A stretch of 64,000 bases of DNA, taken from contig JADKAV010000008.1 of the NCBI GenBank assembly GCA_016719135.1, positions 62,001-126,000 on the forward strand. The letters run 5' to 3'. Source of the DNA: Micrococcales bacterium. GTDB taxonomy: Bacteria; Actinomycetota; Actinomycetes; S36-B12; UBA10799. Shown one piece after another: positions 51,225-58,608 of this stretch (position 1 is its first letter; each line of letters starts with the position of its first letter). The notes beneath the pieces were generated by a model, which made no database searches, was not told where the DNA came from, and worked only from the letters and a program-made list of their open reading frames with translations. Position numbers and translations under genes: made by a program.

Positions 51225-52529
51225 TCAGGAACTCCTGATCCGTTCCTGCCACGTGGTAGCCAGCGCCCGCAACTGCGCCGGGTCCTCATCCACCAGTTCC
51301 GAATGCCTCACCACCTGCCGACCGGCGACCCACACGTCGCTGACGTGATGCCGGTCCACGCAGTTGACCAGGTGGGAGGCCACGTCGTACATCGGCGACA
51401 GATCCTGGTCGGACAGGTCGACTGCGATCAGGTCGGCGGACTTGTCCACGCCGATGCTGCCGATCAGGTGCCCGAGTCCCAGCGCGTTCGCGCCGCCCAG
51501 AGTCGCGGCCCACAGTGCTTGCTGGGCTGGCACGACCGAGGCGTCGCCGGTTGAACCCTTCGCCAACAAGGACGCCAGTCGCATGTCGGACAGCAGGTCC
51601 AAGCGGTTGTTACTGGCGACCCCGTCGGTGCCCAGCCCCACACGCATCCCTGCCGCCAGCCAGTCGGCGAACCGCGCGACCCCTGAGGCCAACTTCAGAT
51701 TGGAGGTCGGGCAGTGGACCGCGGAAGCACCCCGGTCGGCGAGCAGGGAAATCTCATCGTCGGTCAGGTGCACAGCGTGTACCGCCATGAAGTGCGGGTC
51801 CACCACTCCGAGCCGATCCAGACGTTCCAGCGGGCGCACGCCGTACTGGGTGATGGACTCCTCCACTTCGTCGACGGTCTCGTGCAGGTGGGTGTGCAGC
51901 GGGATGCCGAGTTCCTCACTCAGCACCTTCAACGAAACGAAGACCTCGTCGGAGACGGTGTAGGGAGCGTGCGGGGCGAGGCTGAAATGTACGCCCGGGG
52001 CATCGCGGTACTGCTCGATCACGCGGGCCGCCTTCTGCAGGTGATCGGCCGACCCGTTGGCGTAGGCGGTGGTCGCGTCAACCACCACCTGGCCGGACAG
52101 GATCCGCATGCCGGAGCGCAGGCAGGCCTCGATGGCCTGCGCCGGGAAGAAGTACATGTCGGCGAAGCAGGTGACCCCGCCGCGCAACATCTCGGCGGCG
52201 GCCAGTCGGGTGCCATCGGTGACGAAATCGGGATCGACCCAGCGTCCCTCGACCGGCCAGATTCGCTGACGCAGCCATGTCATCAACGGCACATCGTCGG
52301 CGAATCCGCGCAACAAGGTCATCGCAGCGTGGGTGTGCGCGTTGACCAGGCCGGGCAGGAGGACGTGGTCGGGCAGGACAGTCCGGTGTGCATCGGGATA
52401 CTTCTCGCGCAGCTCCCGACGGTTGCCGAGCGCGATGATGCGACGGTCCTCAAGGGCCACCGCGCCGTCCTCGACGACCGACCAGGGCTCGATGGGCAGC
52501 AGCCAGCGTGGTTCCAGGAGCTGGATCAT
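51225..52529 (-). CDS. mtaD: Amidohydrolase, MTA/SAH deaminase-like
   Basis: A 434-residue metal-dependent hydrolase of the TrzA/AtzA group. Metal ligands are in GLVNAHTHAAMTLLRG near residue 62, HTHLHETVDEVEES, AVHAVHLTDDE and LGTDGVASNNRLDL. The sequence around FADDVPLMTWLRQRIWPVE matches 5-methylthioadenosine/S-adenosylhomocysteine deaminases. The role would be salvage of adenosine derivatives; other aminohydrolase substrates cannot be excluded. It is convergent with the GH3 gene and lies downstream of the histidine kinase gene on the same strand, separated by a nested palindrome. Confidence 0.85.
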   Translation of the reverse strand: MIQLLEPRWLLPIEPWSVVEDGAVALEDRRIIALGNRRELREKYPDAHRTVLPDHVLLPGLVNAHTHAAMTLLRGFADDVPLMTWLRQRIWPVEGRWVDPDFVTDGTRLAAAEMLRGGVTCFADMYFFPAQAIEACLRSGMRILSGQVVVDATTAYANGSADHLQKAARVIEQYRDAPGVHFSLAPHAPYTVSDEVFVSLKVLSEELGIPLHTHLHETVDEVEESITQYGVRPLERLDRLGVVDPHFMAVHAVHLTDDEISLLADRGASAVHCPTSNLKLASGVARFADWLAAGMRVGLGTDGVASNNRLDLLSDMRLASLLAKGSTGDASVVPAQQALWAATLGGANALGLGHLIGSIGVDKSADLIAVDLSDQDLSPMYDVASHLVNCVDRHHVSDVWVAGRQVVRHSELVDEDPAQLRALATTWQERIRSS

Positions 52530-52576
52530 GTGCGCAGCCTAAACCCAGATCCAATGCTCTTCGGCCCGTGGATGGG

Positions 52577-52627
52577 CGAAGCTTGAATGAGATCGACCAT
52601 TGGGCGGTCGTTTTGATTCAAGCTTCG
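52577..52627. repeat. Nested palindrome before mtaD
   Basis: CGAAGCTTGAAT at 52577-52588 is perfectly complementary to ATTCAAGCTTCG at 52616-52627; inside it CGACC (52594-52598) pairs with GGTCG (52606-52610). On the minus strand it is downstream of the histidine kinase gene and upstream of mtaD, so it may be a terminator for the former or an operator for the latter. Confidence 0.75.
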
Positions 52628-52641
52628 GCGACGCGACGTAC

Positions 52642-53913
52642 TCAGCTGCCAGGAGGTCCCAGGCGCAGGGTGACCCGCGCGCCACCTGATGGCTCTTCGG
52701 CGATCAACAGCGCCCCGCCGGAGGCCTCGCTGAGACGCCGGGCGATCGACAGCCCCAAGCGGGTCGATCCGATCGTGGCGGCATCACGCGGGTCGCCTTC
52801 GGAGAATCCCCTCCCGCGGTCCCAGACCGTCACGTCGATGAACCCGTCGTGGGCCGACGCCTCGACGCCGAAGGCCACGCCCTCGTCGGTGTGCAGGAAG
52901 ACGTTCTGGAACAGGATGTCCAGGGCGGAGGCGAGGTCGTCTGCCGTCAGGCGCACGGGCAGGGCACGGGCCGGCAGGGACTGGCTGAAAGCTCGCCCCT
53001 GATCCTCTGCGAGCACCTGCCAGAACTGCACCCGGTCGCCGACCACCGCCGCCGCATCACACTTTGCGTGCAGACCTTCCCGGCTCGAGCGCCGAGCGGT
53101 GTTGATGATCTCGTCGACCATTTGGTGCACCGAGGCCAGATCGTCGTCGAGTCGTTCCCGAATCTCAGGATCATCGACCGCGTCGACGTCGACCGACAGA
53201 ACTGTCAGGGGTGTGCGCAACTGGTGGGCCAGCTCGGCGGTGTATTCGCGCTCCTCGTCGAGCAGTTCCTGGACCCGGCCGGTGAGCCGGTTCAGGGCCA
53301 CGCCGACGTGCTCGATCTCTGTGATGGACGACGATGGGGCGCGCGCCGTCAGATCCCCGCCGGCCACCTCGTTGGCAGTCTGCTCGAGGTCGCGCAACGG
53401 CGCCACCGTAAGCCGTGCCAGCCACCATGCGGCACCGCCGGAGATGGCAAGCAGGATCAGCGAAACGCCTGCGAGTGCGCCCAGCCGCGGAAGCAGACCC
53501 GTCCGGAGTTCCTGCGGTGTCAGACTGACCAGCACCACCCCGAAATCGTCGTCGAAGTACGCCGGCGCGGTGACGTATCCCGAACCATCGACGATGTCCG
53601 AGGCAGTGCCGCCCTTGAAAGCGGCTGCGACTGCCCGTTTGGCTTGCGGCGGGTCGGGACCTACGACTTCGTCATCGGTCCCGAACAACGTCACCTGGCC
53701 TGGGGAGTCTGACACGGGAATCGGAATGAGGTCGTCACCGTGGGACCCGCCGTGCTGCTGCCATTCGTTGGCCACCGCTCGCGCCTTGGCCGCCGCCGCG
53801 CTGAGTTGATTCGCCTGCACGATGTCGCGCGAGGCCAGGGCCAACGGCACGACCAGCGCTATGAGCGCGGTGGCGCACACGGCAAGCCCGAAGTAGATCA
53901 AGCGCCGGTACAT
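52642..53913 (-). CDS. Sensor histidine kinase
   Basis: A 423-residue membrane sensor kinase. Two helices (LIYFGLAVCATALIALVVPLALA and GALAGVSLILLAISGGAAWWLA) bracket an extracellular region of about 110 residues; a HAMP domain follows (VAPLRDLEQTANEVAGGDL), the phospho-accepting histidine in ELAHQLRTPLTVLS, and ATP-binding motifs FQNVFLHTDEG and WDRGRGFSEGD, GSTRLGLSIARRL. It should phosphorylate the response regulator encoded immediately upstream on the same strand (one-base overlap). The signal is unknown; the operon also contains apbE. Confidence 0.92.
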   Translation of the reverse strand: MYRRLIYFGLAVCATALIALVVPLALASRDIVQANQLSAAAAKARAVANEWQQHGGSHGDDLIPIPVSDSPGQVTLFGTDDEVVGPDPPQAKRAVAAAFKGGTASDIVDGSGYVTAPAYFDDDFGVVLVSLTPQELRTGLLPRLGALAGVSLILLAISGGAAWWLARLTVAPLRDLEQTANEVAGGDLTARAPSSSITEIEHVGVALNRLTGRVQELLDEEREYTAELAHQLRTPLTVLSVDVDAVDDPEIRERLDDDLASVHQMVDEIINTARRSSREGLHAKCDAAAVVGDRVQFWQVLAEDQGRAFSQSLPARALPVRLTADDLASALDILFQNVFLHTDEGVAFGVEASAHDGFIDVTVWDRGRGFSEGDPRDAATIGSTRLGLSIARRLSEASGGALLIAEEPSGGARVTLRLGPPGS

Positions 53914-54620
53914 CAGGCGGGGTTTCCCGCGGGGTGTTCGGCGTCCTCCAGCATGATCCCCACACCGCGATGCACGTGCAGGAAGCGCGGGGATTCCACA
54001 TTGTCGCCGAGTTTGCGGCGCAACCAGGACAGATGAACGTCAACCGTGCGCGCGCTGTCGGTGCGTTGCCAGACTTCCCGCAGCAGTTCCTTGCGGCTGA
54101 TCACCCGGCCGGGATTGCTGGCCAGATAGGCGAGCACATCGAACTCCAGGCGGGTGAGGTCCAGCACCCGGCCGTCGATGTCGGCTGTCCTTCTGGCCGG
54201 GTCGACGGTCAGGCCGCCGACCTTCAGCCGCAGGCGGCTGGACTCGTCGTCACCGCCGCCCCCCGCTCTGCGCAGCACCGCGCGGATGCGGGCCTCCAGA
54301 TGGGCCGGGTCGTACGGCTTGACCACATAGTCGTCGGCGCCCGCGTCGAGCAGCTTGACGATCAGCCCTTCGTCGTCGCGCGCTGTGGCGACGATGACTG
54401 GGACCTCGCTGGCCGCGCGGATCATGCTCAACAGGCGGTCCCCTGTGATGTCGGGCAGGCCCAGGTCGAGGATGACCGTCTCCGGATTCTGGGTCAGCAG
54501 CATCTGCAGGCCAGTCAAACCGTCGGCGGCGCTGTCCACGGCGTGACCGCGGGCCTGCAGTGCCCGGGTGACCGCGGTGCGGATCCCCGGGTCGTCCTCG
54601 ATGATCAGAACGTGCACCAT
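53913..54620 (-). CDS. OmpR-family response regulator
   Basis: A 235-residue two-component regulator. The receiver domain starts HVLIIEDDPGIRTAV with phospho-acceptor aspartate in VILDLGLPDITGD and the lysine in DDYVVKPYDP; the C-terminal winged-helix domain (about 135-225) has LTRLEFDVLAYLASNPGRVISR and TVDVHLSWLRRKLGD. ATG 54618-54620 lies 10 bases after the apbE stop. With the kinase and apbE it forms a three-gene unit. Confidence 0.93.
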   Translation of the reverse strand: MVHVLIIEDDPGIRTAVTRALQARGHAVDSAADGLTGLQMLLTQNPETVILDLGLPDITGDRLLSMIRAASEVPVIVATARDDEGLIVKLLDAGADDYVVKPYDPAHLEARIRAVLRRAGGGGDDESSRLRLKVGGLTVDPARRTADIDGRVLDLTRLEFDVLAYLASNPGRVISRKELLREVWQRTDSARTVDVHLSWLRRKLGDNVESPRFLHVHRGVGIMLEDAEHPAGNPA

Positions 54621-54630
54621 GCGTGGCAGC

Positions 54631-55533
54631 CTACGCGCAGACTGGCACCGGTCGCGGCCACGCGCCCACCGCCTGCTCGTGATTGCGTGCGACGAACCAT
54701 CCGTCGAGTCCCATGGCCGCAAGCCAATCCGGTCCACGCTCGGCGAGAATCAGGCCTGCGGTGGCTGCGGCGTTGGCGCCCGCGGCCTCTGCTGCCAGGA
54801 CGCTGACCGACTCCCATGGTGTGCGGGCCGGCTGTGCGGTCCGCGGGTCGATGATGTGGTGTCCGGTCGCCCAGGATCGGTGACCCAGACCGCTGGTCGC
54901 CAGACCGGCATCGATGATCTCCATGGCGGTGTCCTGCACCCCCGGTACCTCGGGATCGGCGCTGACCACCCATGGGCGGCGCGGACTCACGACACGGAGG
55001 TCTCCGCCCATGTTGGCGATCGCGTCGAGGCCGGTCGAGCGGTGTGCAATGGTGGCCAGTCTGTCGGCCAGCCATCCCTTCGCCACCGCACCGAGGTCCA
55101 AGGCGCTATCGGTTGGGATACGTACCTGCGCCTGCGAGCCTCCTGGCCTGATCTCGATCGACTGCCAGCGGGCATCTGAAGTCTGGGACCCGATTCCCGA
55201 CTCCTGGCCGGCCCAGGCGTCGTATCCGGCGGCGACGACCTGCCGGCCCAGGAGTGGATCCACGATCCCGTCCGTCGCTGCGGCGGCGTTCAAACTGGCG
55301 GTGAGCACGGCGACGAAGTCCCACGAGACATCGGTCCAGGCACCGGAGTTCCGATTCACGGCCGAGAGCTGCGAGTCGGCCCGGAACCTGCTGGCTGAGA
55401 CGTCCAGGGCAGCCACCTCGTCGTGCAGCAGTGAGGCCAACCAGGCGGTGAGTTGCGACGTGGGCTGTGCCCGGACCGTCAGCCACAGTTCCGTCTTCCA
55501 GGTCCGCAGGCAGACGCTCGTCTCGTTGTTCAC
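54631..55533 (-). CDS. apbE: FAD:protein FMN transferase (ApbE)
   Basis: A 300-residue flavin transferase that attaches FMN to a threonine or serine of target proteins. The motifs SRFRADSQLSAVN, GIVDPLLGRQVVAAGYDAW, SALDLGAVAKGWLADRLA, NMGGDLRVV and GHHIIDPRTAQPA belong to ApbE; the DPRTAQP stretch is the metal/FAD site. No lipoprotein signal is seen, so it may be cytoplasmic or exported otherwise. GTG 55531-55533 is used; an ATG 51 bases upstream is possible. No FMN-binding-domain or SGAT-containing target gene lies next to it. It leads the operon with a two-component system. Confidence 0.88.
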   Translation of the reverse strand: MNNETSVCLRTWKTELWLTVRAQPTSQLTAWLASLLHDEVAALDVSASRFRADSQLSAVNRNSGAWTDVSWDFVAVLTASLNAAAATDGIVDPLLGRQVVAAGYDAWAGQESGIGSQTSDARWQSIEIRPGGSQAQVRIPTDSALDLGAVAKGWLADRLATIAHRSTGLDAIANMGGDLRVVSPRRPWVVSADPEVPGVQDTAMEIIDAGLATSGLGHRSWATGHHIIDPRTAQPARTPWESVSVLAAEAAGANAAATAGLILAERGPDWLAAMGLDGWFVARNHEQAVGAWPRPVPVCA

Positions 55534-55683
55534 GTTTCCACTATCGGGATGGACCCAGTTCGCGCGTGGGCAGGCGAATGTCAAGATATTGAACGGTCGT
55601 GCTTGACGAGGACTTGACGGTCACTTGGGTACACGCGCTGATCACTGCGACCGATAGTGGGTACTGATGGTGAAGGAGGCCTT

Positions 55684-55962
55684 GTGCGGGTGGTTCTGGG
55701 TTGGCTGGCGATCGTGGCCGTGAGTCTGGGTCTGGGTGTGACGCTCTATGCGACCAGCCTGCAGGGGTCGACCACCGGGTACCAGGAGTCCGTGATTCCC
55801 CCGCGCCCTGTCCCCACGGTGGTCAAACACCGCACCAAGATCGTGCACAAGCCCGCCAAGACGAAGGTGGTCTACGTGACGCCGGCGCCGGTTCAGACCT
55901 ACGTTGCCCCAGCCCCCGCGCAAACCAGCAGCAGCAACGGTGATGACAGCAGCGACGACTGA
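55684..55962 (+). CDS. Small membrane-anchored protein with repetitive Pro/Ala/Val tail
   Basis: A 92-residue protein with one N-terminal helix (VRVVLGWLAIVAVSLGLGVTLYAT) and an exported low-complexity tail (VVKHRTKIVHKPAKTKVVYV, TPAPVQTYVAPAPAQ, then Ser/Asp end). GTG 55684 has GAAGGAGG upstream. It is divergent from apbE; no SGAT flavinylation motif is present, so it is not an obvious ApbE target. Two TTGACG hexamers at 55602 and 55611 upstream may belong to its promoter. Role unknown, possibly periplasmic or cell-wall interaction. Confidence 0.7.
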   Translation: MRVVLGWLAIVAVSLGLGVTLYATSLQGSTTGYQESVIPPRPVPTVVKHRTKIVHKPAKTKVVYVTPAPVQTYVAPAPAQTSSSNGDDSSDD

Positions 55963-56461
55963 GTTCGGCATGACACGAAGCGGTCAGGTCTGCTGAGCAC
56001 CCAGCCGGAAGTTGCCGATTCTTCGGATTCCTCCGGGGAGTTGTTCCAGCCTGACGTTCAGTTGCAGGCGGCTCTGCATGGCCACTCTCGAGAGCCGGCC
56101 GCTTCGGGGAGGTCGGTGGGGAAGTTCTCGAATCCGGGGGAGTCTGTCGAAGCCGCGACCAAACGCGTCGTCTCGCCGCTGCGCCGATCTCTCACCGATG
56201 CGCAGAGCAAGGCCGCTCCGCCTGCTGCGGGCCGGGTGATCCGGCGTCCGCGCTGGGAGAACAAGTGGCCGACGCGGGACTCGGATTGCATGGGCTGAAC
56301 CGGGCCCACTGAGGGCCAGAACGGCCCTACCGCGTTCGAACGAGTGGAACACCAACGAACGCGCCGGACCCGGAGTTCTGGCGTGCGAGTCTTTGCGGCG
56401 TCGGCCCATACATCGAACCGGCCATACCGTCGGGTCGGTTGACGGTATGGCCGGTTCGTCG
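55963..56461. other. Structured, mostly gene-free region
   Basis: After the small membrane protein the same frame stays open from 55963 to 56298 without a good start (only TTG 56041, no convincing homology), so a short gene of about 85 codons is possible but unsupported. Beyond that three hairpins follow: AGGGCC/GGCCCT at 56312-56328, CGCGTTCG/CGAACGCG at 56331-56363 with TGGAACACC in its loop, and the long one at 56414-56458. Confidence 0.5.
56414..56458 (-). terminator. Strong 18-bp hairpin, terminator
   Basis: CGAACCGGCCATACCGTC at 56414-56431 pairs perfectly with GACGGTATGGCCGGTTCG at 56441-56458 around nine bases. It lies just after the stop of the minus-strand secreted protein gene and can also serve transcription from the left. 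Confidence 0.85.
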
Positions 56462-56767
56462 TCACGACCGGCGGGAGCGGTGCTTCTTCTTCTTCTTGAC
56501 CTTCTTCTTGGTGGGCATCGCTTGTGCGGCGGCCTTGATTGAACTCTGCGCCGCCGCCCCCACGCCACGATGCACGATCAGGGCGCTCTTGACCTGGCTG
56601 CGTGTCAGTTGTTGGCTGGGCGCCTGGGTCACGCCCAGGACGCCGGCCGGCTCGGCGGTCACAGCCGCCTGGGCGGGAGCTGCACTGACCATCAAGCCGG
56701 TGCCCATCAGCACGGCGGTCGATGCGGCGATGGATCGTTGGGCCTTCTTCTGTGTTGTGTTGTTCAT
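56462..56767 (-). CDS. Small secreted protein with Lys/Arg-rich C-terminus
   Basis: A 101-residue protein. A typical signal peptide (MNNTTQKKAQRSIAASTAVLMG then TGLMVSAAPAQA) ends AQA, followed by about 50 residues of neutral sequence (SQQLTRSQVKSALIVHRGVGAAAQS) and a highly basic end TKKKVKKKKKHRSRRS. It could bind nucleic acid or negatively charged wall polymers. No known family is recognised. Start at 56765-56767 is chosen at the signal peptide; it is followed downstream by a strong hairpin. Neighbours are the small anchored protein and, in the opposite direction, the hydrogenase operon. Confidence 0.7.
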   Translation of the reverse strand: MNNTTQKKAQRSIAASTAVLMGTGLMVSAAPAQAAVTAEPAGVLGVTQAPSQQLTRSQVKSALIVHRGVGAAAQSSIKAAAQAMPTKKKVKKKKKHRSRRS

Positions 56768-57008
56768 GTGATCAGCCTGCGACGTGGCCGTGTAATCGCG
56801 CGCCCTCGACAACGTCAAATGATCGCCAAGTGGGGCGTCAGCGCGCTAAGGCTTGCCTCATCAGGCATCGCAACAAAGCCCCCCAAACCGGACGTCCGAT
56901 GACCCGACCAGGGGGATTGGATCGATCAATGGCCCGATGGTCTGGACACGCGCCCTTGCGTTGGGCAGTCTTGTTAATCATTCAGGGCCGCCACCCGAGG
57001 AGATGTTC

Positions 57009-57047
57009 ATGACCACACTCGAAGCGCGGGGGGAGTTGGTCTCATGA
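57009..57047 (+). CDS. Possible 12-aa leader peptide of the hydrogenase operon
   Basis: ATG 57009 (preceded by GAGGAG at 56997-57002) reads MTTLEARGELVS and its stop overlaps the DUF1641 ATG as ATGA, the usual sign of translational coupling. The GGGGAG inside it can serve as ribosome binding site for the next gene. It may be a leader peptide or simply a coupling device. Confidence 0.35.
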   Translation: MTTLEARGELVS

Positions 57048-57571
57048 CTGCTGCCGATGTCCCAACCGACACCGATGCCTTGCGGGCGATGCTCGACGAC
57101 CCTGAAGTGCGTGAGTCGCTCGCGGTGATCCTCGCCAACGCCCCGGCGCTGGCCGCACTGGCGTCCATGTCCACCGCGCTTCTCCAGCGCGGTCCGGAGC
57201 TCACCGACAACATCAACGGGATGGTGGCACAACTCCGCGACCAGACCGAGGAATCCTCCGAATTGGGGAATCTGCGCGAAGCGGTCAAGGCGCTCAGCAC
57301 GCTGGCCCCGCTCACCAGCACTCTGGCCGAGCGCAAGGACACGATTCAGGGGTTCCTGGACTCGCCGATTCTGCGCCCGGAGATCATCGACGTGGTGGGG
57401 AACCTCGGCGAGGCGGCGCTCGAGGCCGATCGGCAGACCAAGGGCCGGCAGGTCCACTCCGGCGGCGTCTTCTCGTTGGTCAAGCAACTCAAGGATGCGG
57501 ACATCCAGGAGACGCTGAGTTTCCTGCTCGCGTTCGCCCGGGTCTTCGGCTCCCGCCAGCGGAGCAGTTGA
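57044..57571 (+). CDS. DUF1641 protein, first gene of hydrogenase operon
   Basis: A 175-residue helical protein with ALRAMLDDPEVRESLAVILANAPALA and the DUF1641 core GNLREAVKALSTLAPLTSTLAERKDTI, later GGVFSLVKQLKDADIQETLSFLLAFARVFG (segments). DUF1641 proteins accompany membrane-linked oxidoreductases such as formate dehydrogenases and actinobacterial hydrogenases; a role in membrane association or electron transfer partner binding is an inference. It precedes hypAB by five bases and starts the 7-kb operon. Confidence 0.8.
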   Translation: MTAADVPTDTDALRAMLDDPEVRESLAVILANAPALAALASMSTALLQRGPELTDNINGMVAQLRDQTEESSELGNLREAVKALSTLAPLTSTLAERKDTIQGFLDSPILRPEIIDVVGNLGEAALEADRQTKGRQVHSGGVFSLVKQLKDADIQETLSFLLAFARVFGSRQRSS

Positions 57572-57576
57572 CGCCG

Positions 57577-58608
57577 ATGCACGAGTTGTCGATCGCCCAC
57601 GCGGTGGTGAGAACCGTCGTGGAGGCTCTGCCGGATCCCGGTGTGAAGGTGACCACTGTCCGGCTGCGCATCGGCGCGCTGTCGGGCGTCGTGCCGCAGG
57701 CCCTTCACTTCGCTTACGACGTCGCCACCGCGGGCACTGCGCTCGAGGGTTCCGTGCTCGAGATTCAGGACATGCCCGTCGTTGTCAACTGCCCGACCTG
57801 CGGCCACCAGGAACTGCCGGGAATCCGGGACTTCCGCTGCCCCAGGTGCGGCGAACCCTGCGGGGACATCGTTGCGGGCAAGGAGCTGGAGGTCGCGGAT
57901 GTGACATTCGACGAACGCGACAGCATCGAGCAGTTGCGGGAAGGGGTCCTGGCCAAGAACGATCTGTTGGCCGACGGTTTGCGCGGCTGGTTCACCGTCA
58001 ACGGGGTCAACGTGAGCAACTGGGTGTCGAGCCCGGGAAGCGGCAAGACCGCCCTTCTGGAAGTCCTGCTGGCGACCGCGGTCGAACGCGGACTCGGGGC
58101 AGCGGCTCTGGTAGGGGACTGCGCCACCGACAACGACGCCAAGCGGCTGTCCCGGTCCGGTGCGAAGGTCCGGCAGATCATCACCGACGGCATGTGCCAT
58201 CTCGAGTCGGACATGATCTCCGCCCATCTCGAAGGCTGGGAGATGGCTGAACTCGACCTGCTGGTCATCGAGAACGTCGGCAACCTCGTCTGCCCCACCG
58301 GCTACGACCTCGGGGAGGACACCCGCGTGGCATTGGTCAGTGTCACCGAGGGCGAGGACAAACCGCTGAAGTACCCGCAACTGTTCAACTCCGCCGACGT
58401 CGTCGTGGTCACGAAGACCGACATCGCAGACGCCGTCGAATGGGACCGCGACGCTGCCCTGTCGGCGATCCGAACCATCGCGCCGGAGGCCACCGTCCTC
58501 GAGACATCCGCACGCACCGGAGTCGGCGTGCACGCTTTGCTGGATCTTCTGCTCGACCCCGGAGACTCCGAGATCTCACCATCCGTCCAACTGCAGGAGG
58601 CGACATGA
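57577..58608 (+). CDS. hypAB: Fused HypA-HypB nickel-insertion protein
   Basis: A 343-residue single chain. Residues 1-about 112 are HypA: MHELSIAHAVV with the nickel-binding His2, and the zinc site CPTCGHQE ... CPRCGEPCG. From about 118 the HypB GTPase follows: REGVLAKNDLLADGL, P-loop VSSPGSGKTALLEVL, ALVGDCATDNDAKRL, metal-site MCHLESDM, IENVGNLVCPTGYD and TKTDIAD. The usual HypB metal-binding N-terminus is absent, replaced by HypA. No start codon or frame change separates the halves, so they are one protein. HypA and HypB normally act together to deliver nickel to the large subunit; fusion makes that obligatory. It is set between DUF1641 and the small subunit, whose ATG overlaps its stop. 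Confidence 0.9.
   Translation: MHELSIAHAVVRTVVEALPDPGVKVTTVRLRIGALSGVVPQALHFAYDVATAGTALEGSVLEIQDMPVVVNCPTCGHQELPGIRDFRCPRCGEPCGDIVAGKELEVADVTFDERDSIEQLREGVLAKNDLLADGLRGWFTVNGVNVSNWVSSPGSGKTALLEVLLATAVERGLGAAALVGDCATDNDAKRLSRSGAKVRQIITDGMCHLESDMISAHLEGWEMAELDLLVIENVGNLVCPTGYDLGEDTRVALVSVTEGEDKPLKYPQLFNSADVVVVTKTDIADAVEWDRDAALSAIRTIAPEATVLETSARTGVGVHALLDLLLDPGDSEISPSVQLQEAT

Noticed and set aside
56041..56298. Possible 85-codon gene starting TTG
   Set aside because: No ribosome binding site and no recognisable domain; kept only as a note in the region entry.
56846..56866. DtxR/IdeR-like iron box (TAAGGCTTGCCTCA)
   Set aside because: Only about half of the dyad matches the consensus and it is not placed at a convincing promoter.
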